Origin: Lewinellaceae bacterium
Lineage (GTDB): Bacteria; Bacteroidota; Bacteroidia; Chitinophagales; Saprospiraceae
Direction: 5' to 3'
Length of the DNA: 64,000 bases
Assembly (NCBI GenBank): GCA_016711435.1
Contig: JADJSY010000035.1
Span: 1-64,000 of the forward strand
Shown here: positions 25,692-34,566 of the stretch, one piece after another
Position numbering within the stretch: position 1 is the stretch's first letter
Layout of the letters: every line of letters begins with the position of its first letter
Notes under the pieces: generated by a model
What the model was told of the DNA's origin: nothing
Databases searched by the model: none
What the model saw: the letters and a program-made list of their open reading frames with translations, nothing else
Program-made: the position numbers and the translations under genes

Positions 25692-26333
25692 ATGGAGAAG
25701 CCGCCACACCGGGAAACCGCCCTTCTGACCAACAAGCACTACACAGAGCCTTCCGTTTTTCAGCCGGAAAACCTGCTGCGGGAGGCCCGCCGCCAAAAGG
25801 CCATCGCCGACTGCGATGTGCCGTACGTCTGTGTCCTAGACCCTGACGGCGACCTGGCGAACTACCTGTTGGCCACCGGGCGGGCAGCCAAAAACCCCTG
25901 CTGGGCCTGCTACCATTCCAGCATGTACAGTTTCGAACTGGACGGGGTGAAAATCGGCATCGTGCCCTGCGCCGTCGGTGCGCCCTATGCGGTGCTGGTG
26001 GCCGAGCAACTCTTCGTTTCCGGCTGCCAACTGCTCATCAGCATCACATCGGCGGGCGTCATCTGGAGCTGGACAACCGATGCGCCCTATCGGGAAACGC
26101 CGTCGGCCATCGCTACCATGCGGTCGATGGGCGTGACCTGCGTGGAAATGGAAGTTGCAGCGCTTTACGCCTTTGCCCAAGCTAAAAACAAAGCCGTTGC
26201 CTGCTTCGCCCATATTACCAACAGCATGGCGCAGACGGAGGGCGATTTTGAAAAAGGAGAAGCATTTGGCAGCATTGACACCTTGAACCTCCTTTCGACC
26301 ATTCTTCAATTAATACAGCTAGACCATGAATGA
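25692..26333 (+). CDS. Nucleoside phosphorylase-like protein with an internal deletion
   Basis: A 213-residue protein of the purine/uridine phosphorylase superfamily. It has GIVPCAVGAPYAVLVAEQL, LLISITSAGVI, WTTDAPYRETPSAI and CVEMEVAALYAFA, all family motifs. In relatives the SAGVI strand is followed by some 50-60 residues, including an ALRDEGTSYHY-like base/ribose-binding segment, before WTTDAPYRE. Here the two are fused in frame (GVIWSWTTDAPY). The protein is therefore shorter than the usual 250-280 residues and may be inactive or altered. The start ATG at 25692 lies 8 bases after the DsrE stop, and the stop overlaps the MFS start (ATGAATGA). Confidence 0.75.
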   Translation: MEKPPHRETALLTNKHYTEPSVFQPENLLREARRQKAIADCDVPYVCVLDPDGDLANYLLATGRAAKNPCWACYHSSMYSFELDGVKIGIVPCAVGAPYAVLVAEQLFVSGCQLLISITSAGVIWSWTTDAPYRETPSAIATMRSMGVTCVEMEVAALYAFAQAKNKAVACFAHITNSMAQTEGDFEKGEAFGSIDTLNLLSTILQLIQLDHE

Positions 26334-27522
26334 AATCAAACTCGGCCTCCGTGAAAACTGGCGTCAGTTCACCCTGCTCGTCGTCATCAACGCCTTCGTT
26401 GGCGGCATGGTCGGGCTGGAGCGGAGCATACTGCCGGAGCTGGCGCAACAGGAATTTGGCATCGCCGCCAAGACGGCCATCCTGTCCTTCATCGTCGTAT
26501 TTGGCATCACGAAAGCCATCACCAACTACTACACCGGGGCGCTTGCCAACCGTTTGGGGCGGAAAAACCTGCTGCTGCTCGGCTGGGCGCTGGCCCTGCC
26601 CATCCCGTTGCTGCTGATTTATGCCCCGAACTGGCAATGGGTCATCGCCGCCAACGTGCTGCTGGGCATTCACCAAGGTTTGTGCTGGTCAAGCACGGTG
26701 GTGATGAAAATGGACCTCGTGGGAGACAAAGACCGGGGACTGGCGATGGGACTGAACGAGGCGGCAGGCTACCTCGCCGTGGGTGCCACCGCTTTCGCAA
26801 CTGGTTGGATAGCAAGCAATTACGGCCTTCGACCCTACCCGTTCTACATCGGCATCGTGCTGGCCGTGCTGGGCCTGCTCGGCACTTGGATTTGGGTAAA
26901 GGACACCCGCCGCCACGTGGCCGCCGAGGCGGGGCAGTCCAGCGTTGCGAAGCTGAAAAACGTGTTCTGGGAAACAACTTGGAAAAACCCCAACCTTGGC
27001 GCCGTCACGCAAGCTGGCTTGGTGAACAACCTAAACGACGGCATGGTCTGGGGCCTGCTGCCCATGCTCTTGGCCGCCAAGCATTTTTCGCTGGCGCAAA
27101 TAGGCGTCATCGTTTCCATTTATCCCGCTGTCTGGGGCCTGGGGCAGTTGGGTACAGGTAAGCTGGCCGATATTTTTGACCATAAAAGAATGCTCACGCT
27201 TGGCATGGCGCTGCAAGGACTGGCGCTGCTGCTGTTCATTCCCGCCAAAACCAACGGCCAGTTCATTGCCCTAAGCGCCGTGCTCGGCCTTGGCACGGCA
27301 GTGGTTTATCCGACCTTCTTCGCCGCCATCGCCGGGCGGACGCACCCGCAGCAGCGGGCGGAGAGCATCGGGGTATTCCGGCTCTGGCGGGATTTGGGCT
27401 ACGCTATTGGCGCTTTGCTCACGGGCATCATCGCCGACTGGCTGGGGCTGGACTGGTCGGTGGCCGCCATTGGCGGGCTGACGGTATTATCGGCAGGGAT
27501 AGTCTGGATGAGAATGAAATAA
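26326..27522 (+). CDS. MFS transporter
   Basis: A 398-residue major facilitator with about 12 membrane helices. The loop between helices 2 and 3 carries the family motif G.LANRLGRKNLLLLG (residues about 67-82), and the matching central position is GKLADIFDHKRMLTLG. Its start overlaps the phosphorylase stop codon by 8 bases, so the two are translationally coupled. The substrate cannot be told from sequence; linkage to sulfur-relay and nucleoside genes gives little firm guidance. Confidence 0.85.
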   Translation: MNEIKLGLRENWRQFTLLVVINAFVGGMVGLERSILPELAQQEFGIAAKTAILSFIVVFGITKAITNYYTGALANRLGRKNLLLLGWALALPIPLLLIYAPNWQWVIAANVLLGIHQGLCWSSTVVMKMDLVGDKDRGLAMGLNEAAGYLAVGATAFATGWIASNYGLRPYPFYIGIVLAVLGLLGTWIWVKDTRRHVAAEAGQSSVAKLKNVFWETTWKNPNLGAVTQAGLVNNLNDGMVWGLLPMLLAAKHFSLAQIGVIVSIYPAVWGLGQLGTGKLADIFDHKRMLTLGMALQGLALLLFIPAKTNGQFIALSAVLGLGTAVVYPTFFAAIAGRTHPQQRAESIGVFRLWRDLGYAIGALLTGIIADWLGLDWSVAAIGGLTVLSAGIVWMRMK

Positions 27523-27554
27523 TAACAATGAATTTTTACGAATAAACAACCGAT

Positions 27555-28175
27555 ATGGAGCATTTTGACCGCAGACAACATTGGGAAAAAATCTACCAAA
27601 CCAAGCAGACGGAGGAGGCAAGTTGGTATCAGCCCCTGCCTGAGACCTCGCTCAATTTTTTTGAAAAGCACGGCATTTCACCTACTTCGAAAATCATTGA
27701 CGTGGGCGGCGGCGACAGCCTGCTGGTTGACCACCTGCTCGACCGTGGCCACCGGTACATCACGTTGTTGGACATATCGGCCCATGCGCTCGACAAGGCA
27801 AAAAAGCGCCTCGGCGACCGGGCCGCCCATGTAAAATGGGTCGTTGCGGATGCCTCGGATTTCCAGCCCGACGAGTTGTACGACTGCTGGCACGACCGGG
27901 CCGCTTTTCATTTTTTGACCCAGCCTCATGAAGTTGAAAAATACGTGAAAGCCGCCGCCGCTGGCATTCGTCCTGGCGGACTGTTGGTGCTCGGCACTTT
28001 TTCAGTGAACGGCCCCATGAAGTGCAGCGGGCTGGACATCAGGCAGTATTCCGAGACGGAAATGACGGCACTATTTGCTGGGCATTTTGAGAAAACGGGC
28101 TGCCTACACGTTGACCACCGGACGCCTTCAGGCGCGCTGCAGAACTTCATTTTTTGTGGGTTTATGAAATGCTGA
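27555..28175 (+). CDS. SAM-dependent methyltransferase (class I, TPMT/tellurite-resistance-like)
   Basis: A 206-residue methyltransferase: the N-terminal DRRQHWEKIYQTKQTEEASW segment resembles the thiopurine-methyltransferase/TehB group, followed by motif I IIDVGGGDSLLVDHLL, an acidic TLLDISAHALDKAK, DCWHDRAAFHFL (motif IV) and GGLLVLGTFS. Enzymes of this group detoxify thio-, seleno- or tellurium compounds or modify small thiols, in keeping with the sulfur-handling neighbours, but the substrate is unproven. Confidence 0.8.
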   Translation: MEHFDRRQHWEKIYQTKQTEEASWYQPLPETSLNFFEKHGISPTSKIIDVGGGDSLLVDHLLDRGHRYITLLDISAHALDKAKKRLGDRAAHVKWVVADASDFQPDELYDCWHDRAAFHFLTQPHEVEKYVKAAAAGIRPGGLLVLGTFSVNGPMKCSGLDIRQYSETEMTALFAGHFEKTGCLHVDHRTPSGALQNFIFCGFMKC

Positions 28176-28308
28176 GGGCTGGGCAGCTGGTGTGGTATTT
28201 CACCATTAAGAGCTATCGGAACGGCTGTCTTGAAATTCATTTCACCGATTTTGTGAAACAAAACCTGCTTGGCTTGGGCGGGATGGTGAAATAGCAATGG
28301 AGCCTATC

Positions 28309-28316
28309 TACTTTTG
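28309..28316 (+). promoter_or_regulatory. Bacteroidota -7 promoter box
   Basis: TACTTTTG matches the TAnnTTTG consensus and ends 3 bases before the ATG of the AraC-type gene at 28320, implying a near-leaderless transcript. Confidence 0.4.
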
Positions 28317-28319
28317 CAA

Positions 28320-29375
28320 ATGGCTTTCGCAACCGACATCTTCCGTTTCATCGCCCTTGCCCAAATCCTGCTCACCCTTGCGCTGTTCTGGAAAGGGCGG
28401 CGCAACCAAAAAGGCACGGGCATCTGCTTGTTTTTCGGGCTGAGCATAGCGGGCTACCTGCTGGTGGACTGGCCGCCGCTGGAGCGGAACATGGCAGTCC
28501 GCCTGCCGCTGCTCGTGCTGCCGTTCCTGGCACCTGCGGCCTTTTGGCTGTTCAGCAAGCTGCTCTTCGATGATGGATTTCAGTGGCAGCGGTCTTGGTG
28601 GTGGCTGCTGGCCGGGGTGGCCGTGGTCTATTACCTCGTTTTCTTTCAAAACAATTTTCAAATACTAGCACTGCCGCCAAGCCTGAAGCTGTTGGCTGGG
28701 CTGTCCACCCAACTCATCGCCCTCACCTTCATTCTCCTCGGCATCTTGGAGGCTGCCCGCAACCGTGCGGACGACCTCGTGCTCAGCCGCCTACAGTTTC
28801 GCACCGTGTTCATCATTGCCACGGCACTGCTCATGGCGGTCACGGCCTTGGTGGAAATATCGCTGGCAAATGCCGCACCGCCGCCCGTGCTGGGCGTCCT
28901 GCAAAAAGCAGGAATTGCAGTGCTGGCGATGTTTTTTGCCGTGAACAGGTTGGCCTTTCAGCCCGGTTTTTTGCCATGCAACGAGCCGCCCGCTGCTCCA
29001 GAAGCTGTTGTTGCAGAAAAGGAAGTGGCTGCCGATGGGCCATTGCTGGAACAGCTCACAGAAATCATGGGCAACCAACAAGCGTGGCGCACCGAGGGCC
29101 TTACCATCCGGCTGCTTTCGGAGAAAATGGGCGTGAAGGAATATCGCCTGCGGCAGGCCATCAACCAGCACCTCGGCTACCGCAACTTTAACGACTACCT
29201 CAACGGCTACCGCATCCGGGAAGCCTGTGCTGTGCTGTCCGACCCCTCCAAACGGGACTTGACCGTGCTGGAAATCAGCTACCAACTTGGCTATGCCTCG
29301 CTCGCCCCGTTCAACAAGGCGTTCAAGGACACGACCGGGATGACGCCCACCGAGTGGCGGAAAAAAACCGCCTAA
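28320..29375 (+). CDS. Membrane-bound AraC-family regulator
   Basis: A 351-residue protein with seven predicted membrane helices in the first 220 residues (for example FIALAQILLTLALFW, LWWWLL-type segments and VLAMFFAVNRLAF), then a linker and a C-terminal AraC/XylS DNA-binding domain (GLTIRLLSEKMGVKEYRLRQAI ... VLEISYQLGYASLAPFNKAFK ... GMTPTEWR). Proteins with this layout in Bacteroidota sense envelope signals. The frame also opens at a TTG at 28314, but the ATG at 28320 is preferred. The target genes are not known; the TonB-domain gene downstream is a candidate. Confidence 0.85.
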   Translation: MAFATDIFRFIALAQILLTLALFWKGRRNQKGTGICLFFGLSIAGYLLVDWPPLERNMAVRLPLLVLPFLAPAAFWLFSKLLFDDGFQWQRSWWWLLAGVAVVYYLVFFQNNFQILALPPSLKLLAGLSTQLIALTFILLGILEAARNRADDLVLSRLQFRTVFIIATALLMAVTALVEISLANAAPPPVLGVLQKAGIAVLAMFFAVNRLAFQPGFLPCNEPPAAPEAVVAEKEVAADGPLLEQLTEIMGNQQAWRTEGLTIRLLSEKMGVKEYRLRQAINQHLGYRNFNDYLNGYRIREACAVLSDPSKRDLTVLEISYQLGYASLAPFNKAFKDTTGMTPTEWRKKTA

Positions 29376-29491
29376 TCCTCCTCGATTTCAAAATCCATCG
29401 GCTTTTTTCATTTTCAGGTGGATTCCCGGCCCACCATGCCGGCATGTTTGCTACGATAATTTTATCGAAACAACAAAGCAATGCGAACGGT

Positions 29492-29878
29492 ATGGAAAAA
29501 ATGATTTTGCTCCTGGTAATATGCACCCTTTTGGAACCTGCAACCGGGCAGGAAGCTCATAGCATTGGGTGGTTTGCGAAATCAGATACTCTTGCGCCGG
29601 ATAAACCTGCTCCTTTTGCTGGGCATGGAGCTTTGCAGGATTTCCTGCAAGCCCACCTGCAATACCCCCAATTGGCCTTGGCCAATTGCATCGAAGGAGA
29701 GGTCGTACTCCTGCTGCGGTTTTCGGAACAAGGCAGGGTCGAGTCTGCCAAAATCTTGAAGGGCGTTGGTTTTGGCTGTGACGAAGAAGCGCTCCGGCTG
29801 GCCATGCTGCTTCCCCTGCCCGTAGGGGTGCCCGTAGCCTCAAACCTGAAACTTGAAATACGGTTTCGGCTGCGATAA
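29492..29878 (+). CDS. Exported TonB C-terminal-domain protein
   Basis: A 128-residue protein from the ATG at 29492 (MEKMILLLVICTLLEPATG, a signal peptide). The rest is a single TonB-C-like domain: FLQAHLQYPQLALANCIEGEVVLLLRFSEQGRV then AKILKGVGFGCDEEALRLAMLLP, matching the YP..A......G.V.v.f.v...G.v.....v.....p.lD.eAl..v pattern. Small free-standing TonB domains of this kind are common in Bacteroidota and are probably periplasmic. It follows the AraC-type regulator by about 115 bases. Confidence 0.7.
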   Translation: MEKMILLLVICTLLEPATGQEAHSIGWFAKSDTLAPDKPAPFAGHGALQDFLQAHLQYPQLALANCIEGEVVLLLRFSEQGRVESAKILKGVGFGCDEEALRLAMLLPLPVGVPVASNLKLEIRFRLR

Positions 29879-29994
29879 CCATAAATCAATCACTAATCAA
29901 ATAATCAACGGAGGTCTGGATTAGAATCTTCATAAATGATTGATAATCAGGCTTTATTGAAAGAATAGCAGGAGAAACGGATAGCAGTCTCTTG

Positions 29995-30050
29995 CGAGAG
30001 GGCGGGTTATCAAACGTTCGTCGGGACGGGTTTGATAACCCGCCCTCTCG
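29995..30050. repeat. Perfect 21-bp inverted repeat
   Basis: CGAGAGGGCGGGTTATCAAA plus C (29995-30015) and its exact complement (30030-30050) are separated by 14 bases. It lies alone in the 266-base gap between the TonB-domain gene and the desaturase-fusion gene. No T-run follows on either side, so it is not an ordinary intrinsic terminator; it may be a bidirectional processing hairpin, a repeat-family member or a recombination relic. I see nothing else in the gap 29879-30144. Confidence 0.8.
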
Positions 30051-30144
30051 GTTCAAGGGTCTGCTTGAATTAATATTCCAAATTCTTCCTTCAAAAAACC
30101 CCGGTTTAATCCAAACCTCACGTTAATCAACCTATTTCACGACC

Positions 30145-31380
30145 ATGCAAAACCTGTCATCTTTCGACCTGTACCAGCACATCCTGCTGACCGATTTCCT
30201 GCGCTATTTCATTGCCGCAGGCACGGCATACCTCGTTTTTTGGGTCATTTTCAAAAAACAATGGGCGCACCGCATCATCCAGCAGAAGCCGTTGCAGGCC
30301 AAGCGGATGTGGTCGGAGTTTGGTTACTCCATGAGCACAGTGCTCATTTTCACCATCATCGGCTTCGGCCTCATGTCACTGAAAAATGCGGGCCATACGC
30401 TCATCTACAACGACCTCGCCGAGCGGGGTTGGGCTTGGCCGTTCATCAGCTTTGGCCTAATGCTGCTGCTCCACGACGCCTATTTTTACTGGACGCACCG
30501 CCTGATGCACCACCCGAAAATCTTCCGCCACGTACACCTCGTTCATCACCGCTCCACCAACCCATCGCCTTGGGCGGCGTACTCGTTCCATCCCATGGAG
30601 GCGGTGGTAGAGGCGGGCATTTTCGTGTTTATCGTGTTCACCATCCCGGCGCACGGGCTGGCGCTGCTGGCCTTCCTTTTTTACATGATTGCCCGCAACG
30701 TGGTGGGGCACCTCGGCATCGAGTTTTTGCCAAAGCGCTTTATCAAAAGCCGATGGGTCAACTGGCACACCACCACCACGCACCACGACCTGCACCACAA
30801 GCATTTCAATGGCAACTACGGCCTGTACTTCACTTGGTGGGACAGCTGGTGCGGCACCGAACAGGTGGGATACCAGCAAGCCTTTGAGGAGGTGACGTCG
30901 AGGGAAAAAATGGGACAGGCTGAGGAAAGTGGCGTGGGTAAAATTGGATTGCGAAAGGCAAAAGCAGCCGCCATTGCCCTCTTCCTGCTGATGGGCAGTG
31001 CCGATGCACAAACCCCTGTCGGCAACTGGAAGACCATTGACGACGGCGACGGAAAAGCCCGCTCCACGGTGCAAATAGAAGCCGCCGGGCAGGGGCTGTC
31101 GGGCAAAGTGGCAAGCATTTTCCCACGGGACTGCGAGCCGCCCGACCCGGTTTGCGAAAAATGTTCCGGCGAGCGGCATGGCAAGCCTATCAAGGGCATG
31201 AACATCCTTTGGGGCTTCAGGAAGTCGGGCACTGAGTGGGTGGACGGCAGCATCCTCGACCCCGCCAACGGCAAGACATATCGCTGCAAGATGTGGCTGG
31301 AAGATGATGGCAATACCCTAAAAGTTAGGGGCTATTGGGGCATTTTCTGGCGGACGCAGACGTGGAAAAGGGTGGGGTAG
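30145..31380 (+). CDS. Sterol desaturase/fatty acid hydroxylase fused to DUF2147 domain
   Basis: A 411-residue fusion. Residues 1-255 are an integral-membrane fatty acid hydroxylase-type protein with four or five helices and its histidine boxes: HDAYFYWTHRLMHH, HLVHHRS, and HTTTTHHDLHHKHF. Residues about 270-290 (AAAIALFLLMGSADA) look like a signal peptide in the middle of the chain. Residues 290-411 are a DUF2147 domain (PVGNWKTIDDGDGKARS ... IKGMNILWGF ... GKTYRCKMWLEDDG ... RGYWGIFWRTQTWKR). DUF2147 proteins are normally separate secreted proteins, so this is either a genuine fusion placing DUF2147 outside the membrane or the result of a lost stop codon. Hydroxylases of this class act on membrane lipids or carotenoids. 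Confidence 0.85.
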   Translation: MQNLSSFDLYQHILLTDFLRYFIAAGTAYLVFWVIFKKQWAHRIIQQKPLQAKRMWSEFGYSMSTVLIFTIIGFGLMSLKNAGHTLIYNDLAERGWAWPFISFGLMLLLHDAYFYWTHRLMHHPKIFRHVHLVHHRSTNPSPWAAYSFHPMEAVVEAGIFVFIVFTIPAHGLALLAFLFYMIARNVVGHLGIEFLPKRFIKSRWVNWHTTTTHHDLHHKHFNGNYGLYFTWWDSWCGTEQVGYQQAFEEVTSREKMGQAEESGVGKIGLRKAKAAAIALFLLMGSADAQTPVGNWKTIDDGDGKARSTVQIEAAGQGLSGKVASIFPRDCEPPDPVCEKCSGERHGKPIKGMNILWGFRKSGTEWVDGSILDPANGKTYRCKMWLEDDGNTLKVRGYWGIFWRTQTWKRVG

Positions 31381-31588
31381 AATGAGCCCACATAATTATG
31401 AAATTTTCTATCAAACAGGTTCTTAGGCTGTGCAAATGTCTCAAAAGGCGTTTTCCAATGAATTTCTTGGCAAAAGCGATGATTTACTGTAACATTTAAT
31501 TTTGCACAAACCCTTAGTGCAGTGGAGACAGGGAATCAAAACAATCATTTTCAAAAATCCTTCCTTTCCGCCACCCGCTTAATCCCCA

Positions 31589-32332
31589 CTACCGCCCGAC
31601 CACCCATAGCAACAGCACCGCAAAAGCCACCACCATTCCCAACCCCGTGCCGAGGAATTTGCGGAAAACGGCCCCCGTGAAGCCCATCAGCGCAGACACG
31701 TCCAATTTCAACAAAATAAGGATGCGGGAGAGGTCAATCGGGTTCAGCACCGAGGCGATGAGCGAGAATTTTTCCAGTGGATATTCGGTGAGCATGGAGA
31801 GGGAAAGCAGGAGCAAGCCATCGTATATCACGGCGAAAAACAACCAAGCCAATATGGCCAAACCAAAGCCTTTGATGCGGTTTTCGTTTTTCAAGGCGAT
31901 GAAAAACGCAATGGCGCTGAACACAAACGACAGCACCACGCCCACGAACAATAACATGAGAAAATTGGCGGCCTGTGGCGAGCCAAAGACGCCGTACAGC
32001 GCAAACGGCACCCCTACGCCGATTATCCAACTCGCTGACAATGAACCAGCTACGCCTAAATATTGCCCCAAAAAAATACTCGTTCGCCGCACGGGTTGCG
32101 CCAGCAACAACTCGGTGAATTCCCTCGAATTGTAATAGACCATCACCCCGAACATGGTGGCGATGAGCGGGCAGAGCAGCAGCACCACGTTCATCAAACT
32201 GATGACAACCTTCGACAAATCGTTGCTCAACCACAACAACGACAGCGTGAACAGCAGGTAAAACCCGCCATAGCTATACGTCCATCGGCTGCGGATGAGG
32301 TCGTAAAAGCTGTATTTGAGTATTTTAAACAT
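31589..32332 (-). CDS. nosY: NosY, ABC permease of the nitrous-oxide reductase maturation system
   Basis: A 247-residue membrane protein with about six helices, beginning with the NosY-like FKILKYSFYDLIRSRW segment and containing EFTELLLAQPVRRTSIFLGQYLGVAGSL, typical of ABC-2 permeases. With NosF (ATPase) and NosD it forms the NosDFY complex, which supplies sulfur or handles copper/sulfide for the CuZ centre of NosZ. It is the last gene of the minus-strand nos run and lies 12 bases after nosF. Confidence 0.85.
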   Translation of the reverse strand: MFKILKYSFYDLIRSRWTYSYGGFYLLFTLSLLWLSNDLSKVVISLMNVVLLLCPLIATMFGVMVYYNSREFTELLLAQPVRRTSIFLGQYLGVAGSLSASWIIGVGVPFALYGVFGSPQAANFLMLLFVGVVLSFVFSAIAFFIALKNENRIKGFGLAILAWLFFAVIYDGLLLLSLSMLTEYPLEKFSLIASVLNPIDLSRILILLKLDVSALMGFTGAVFRKFLGTGLGMVVAFAVLLLWVVGR

Positions 32333-32344
32333 AATGACAAATGA

Positions 32345-33049
32345 CTAATGACCAGTGACCAACAGCTTCGCAATCGCCTTCTCCACATTCCCCTCCCTCG
32401 TCTGCTCCTTCAATTTCCGCAAACTTCCCCGAAAATGAATATGCCCTTCGAGTAAAAAAACCACCTCGTCGGCCAGTTCCTCCACGAGGCCCATGACGTG
32501 GGTGGTGATGAGGATGGTCTTGCCCTTCATGCGTTGTTGGTTGATGAGTTCTTTGAGGCGGATGAGCGAGATGGGGTCAAGCCCGGCAGTCGGTTCGTCA
32601 AGGATGATGATGGGGCAATCGTACATGAAGGTGAGCACGAGGTTCACTTTTTGGCGAGTGCCGCCAGAGAGGTTGCCGAGGCGTTTGTCGAGGAAGGATT
32701 CGAGTTCAAAAAGCTGAATCAAATCGGAATCGTGGGTGATGGCGGTGTTCAGGTCTTTCACCATTCGCAGCAGTTCCGCCACGGTCAGGTTTTCGGGGAA
32801 GCGGGCGATTTGCGGCAGGTAGGCGATTTGGTTGCGGTAGCGCCAACGCCCTTTGATGTCCTCGTTTTGTACTTTTATGATGCCCTCATCGGGCAAAACC
32901 ATACCGAGGATGGACTTGATGATGGTCGTCTTGCCAGAGCCATTCGGCCCCAGCACGGCGGTGATGCCCGGCTGGTCGAAGCTGAGGTCCACGCCGTTCA
33001 GGACGTGGTTTTTGCCGAAGGATTTGTGAAGATGGTGTATCGTTATCAT
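32345..33049 (-). CDS. nosF: NosF, ABC ATPase of the NosDFY complex
   Basis: A 234-residue ABC ATPase starting at MITIHHLHKSFG. It has Walker A GPNGSGKTT (about residues 34-42), the signature NLSGGTRQKVNL, Walker B IIILDEPTAGLDP and the switch histidine (ILITTH). It energises the NosD/NosY maturation complex. An upstream in-frame ATG at 33088 is unlikely because it falls in the palindromic gap between nosF and nosD. Confidence 0.9.
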   Translation of the reverse strand: MITIHHLHKSFGKNHVLNGVDLSFDQPGITAVLGPNGSGKTTIIKSILGMVLPDEGIIKVQNEDIKGRWRYRNQIAYLPQIARFPENLTVAELLRMVKDLNTAITHDSDLIQLFELESFLDKRLGNLSGGTRQKVNLVLTFMYDCPIIILDEPTAGLDPISLIRLKELINQQRMKGKTILITTHVMGLVEELADEVVFLLEGHIHFRGSLRKLKEQTREGNVEKAIAKLLVTGH

Positions 33050-33076
33050 TGTTAATGATTCGAGGTGTGTTGGGTC

Positions 33077-33253
33077 TTTGCTTCGCAAAATGATGTTTTT
33101 TGACGCAGAGGGACTCTGATTTATTATGATAGGTTATGTTTAAGTTTTGCTTCGCAAAACGTTTAGGCTGATGTCGCAAAAAGCAAGCATAATAAATCAT
33201 AAAAAATCTGCGTCTTTCTGCGTCAAAAAAAGAAACCTATTTTGCGAAGCAAA
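33077..33253. repeat. Long imperfect palindrome between nosF and nosD
   Basis: Arms of about 60 bases face each other: TTTGCTTCGCAAAA (33077-33090) with TTTTGCGAAGCAAA (33240-33253), TGACGCAGA with TCTGCGTC, and ATTTATTATG (33119-33128) with CATAATAAAT (33189-33198). A further self-complementary TTTTGCTTCGCAAAA lies in the middle (33145-33159). On the minus strand this would fold in the nos mRNA between nosD and nosF. Confidence 0.7.
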
Positions 33254-33255
33254 AC

Positions 33256-34500
33256 CTACCTATCAGGCTCAACAACTTTCATCAAAGGCGCATTATCCAC
33301 CACATTTTCCGGTGTAAAAATGGGGCTTACTTTCTCCGAAAAATTCAGAATATCCACGAATAAACTTCGCAGTAATACCAAGCTTTCCGGCGTTTTGCTC
33401 ACCACAAAACTGAACAGTTTCATGGGACGGTGCGGCACGTCGCCGATGCCGTTTTTATCCAAATCATACCCCGCATAATCGCTCCAGAAATTGCCATCGA
33501 ATTTATTATCCGTTCCAGCACTATGAACCGCCAAATCGAAGCTATTTCCGATGAAATTATTTTGGGTCAAATTATTCGTTTGGCAGCCGCCAGAGATTTT
33601 CAACGCCCAACCGTTTTGAATAAATTGGTTTTTGGAATAAACAATGCGGTTGCTCGTTTCGGCAAAGATGCCCACCGTGTTTTCCTGGAAAGTATTGCCT
33701 TCGATTTGCCCGTCGTGGATTTCTTTCAATAAAAGCCCATACGCTGCCGGGCCCCAGTTTTTCTCGAAATTGTTGCCGAACATGCCGATGCGGCGGGAGT
33801 ACATCACGGCCACGCCAGCGCCATTGTTATGGAAGGTATTGCCCCGGTAAACATCGTCGTTGGAGAACATGAAATGCAGTCCGTAGCGCACGTTTCGCTC
33901 GCTGTAATTGCCCTGCACCGTGCTGAAATTGACGAATTCCAAGTAAATGCCGTCCCGGTGGCCAATGGTTTTGTTGTTGATAATCAATATGTTATCGCAG
34001 TACCAGAGGTGGATGGCATTGCCGCTGCTGACCTCGTCCTTGGCTTCACCGACGACTTCATTTCCGTCAATCACGCCATTTTTCGACTTCTGTAAATAGA
34101 TGCCAAAAAAGGCGTTTTCTACCCGATTGCCCTTCACGTAAAAGTCGCTGACCTCCTTTAATCGGATGCCCGCACGGTCTTCGGAGTAGCTGGTGCCCAC
34201 GTTGCGCAGCACGAAGCCCTCGAAATGCACATGATTGGCGGCAATGGTGACGATTTCGGTCTTGCCCTCACCATCCAACACGGGCTGGCCACGGCCAATA
34301 AGTGTCAACTCCTTGTCTATCAGGATATTACCTTCTTTGTAAATGCCCGTTTCAACGAAGACCGTGTCGCAAGGTCTCGCTTGTTGAATAGCCGCTTTTA
34401 TGGAAGAAACAGGGCAGGACTTGCAAACTCGGAGGGTGTTCGCCGATAAAACCGCCTGCCCTGCAAGCATTAAGGTGCTTATAAAAATCCATCTAAACAT
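33256..34500 (-). CDS. nosD: NosD, periplasmic copper-site maturation factor
   Basis: A 414-residue protein from the ATG at 34500 with a signal peptide (MFRWIFISTLMLAGQAVLSA). The rest is a right-handed parallel beta-helix (CASH/NosD repeats): recurring G..I...I.GN.F..N-type turns such as IYLQKSKNGVIDGNEVVGE, YLEFVNFSTVQGNYSERN and GVAVMYSRRIGMFGNNFEKN. It is the periplasmic partner of NosF/NosY in building the CuZ cluster of NosZ. The first frame ATG (34545) lies in a hairpin and is not used. Confidence 0.9.
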   Translation of the reverse strand: MFRWIFISTLMLAGQAVLSANTLRVCKSCPVSSIKAAIQQARPCDTVFVETGIYKEGNILIDKELTLIGRGQPVLDGEGKTEIVTIAANHVHFEGFVLRNVGTSYSEDRAGIRLKEVSDFYVKGNRVENAFFGIYLQKSKNGVIDGNEVVGEAKDEVSSGNAIHLWYCDNILIINNKTIGHRDGIYLEFVNFSTVQGNYSERNVRYGLHFMFSNDDVYRGNTFHNNGAGVAVMYSRRIGMFGNNFEKNWGPAAYGLLLKEIHDGQIEGNTFQENTVGIFAETSNRIVYSKNQFIQNGWALKISGGCQTNNLTQNNFIGNSFDLAVHSAGTDNKFDGNFWSDYAGYDLDKNGIGDVPHRPMKLFSFVVSKTPESLVLLRSLFVDILNFSEKVSPIFTPENVVDNAPLMKVVEPDR

Positions 34501-34507
34501 GTATGTT

Positions 34508-34560
34508 GAGGTATGAAGGTATGGAGGGTTGGAGGTATGGCCCACATACCTTCATACCTC
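34508..34560. repeat. 16-bp perfect hairpin between nosL and nosD
   Basis: GAGGTATGAAGGTATG (34508-34523) pairs with CATACCTTCATACCTC (34545-34560) around a 21-base loop that itself repeats GGTATGG-type units. It fills the gap between the two nos genes. Confidence 0.75.
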
Positions 34561-34566
34561 CATACC

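Noticed and set aside
28169..28294. 41-codon ORF between the methyltransferase and AraC-type genes
   Set aside because: It overlaps the end of the methyltransferase gene, has no conserved features, and the next gene has its own -7 box.
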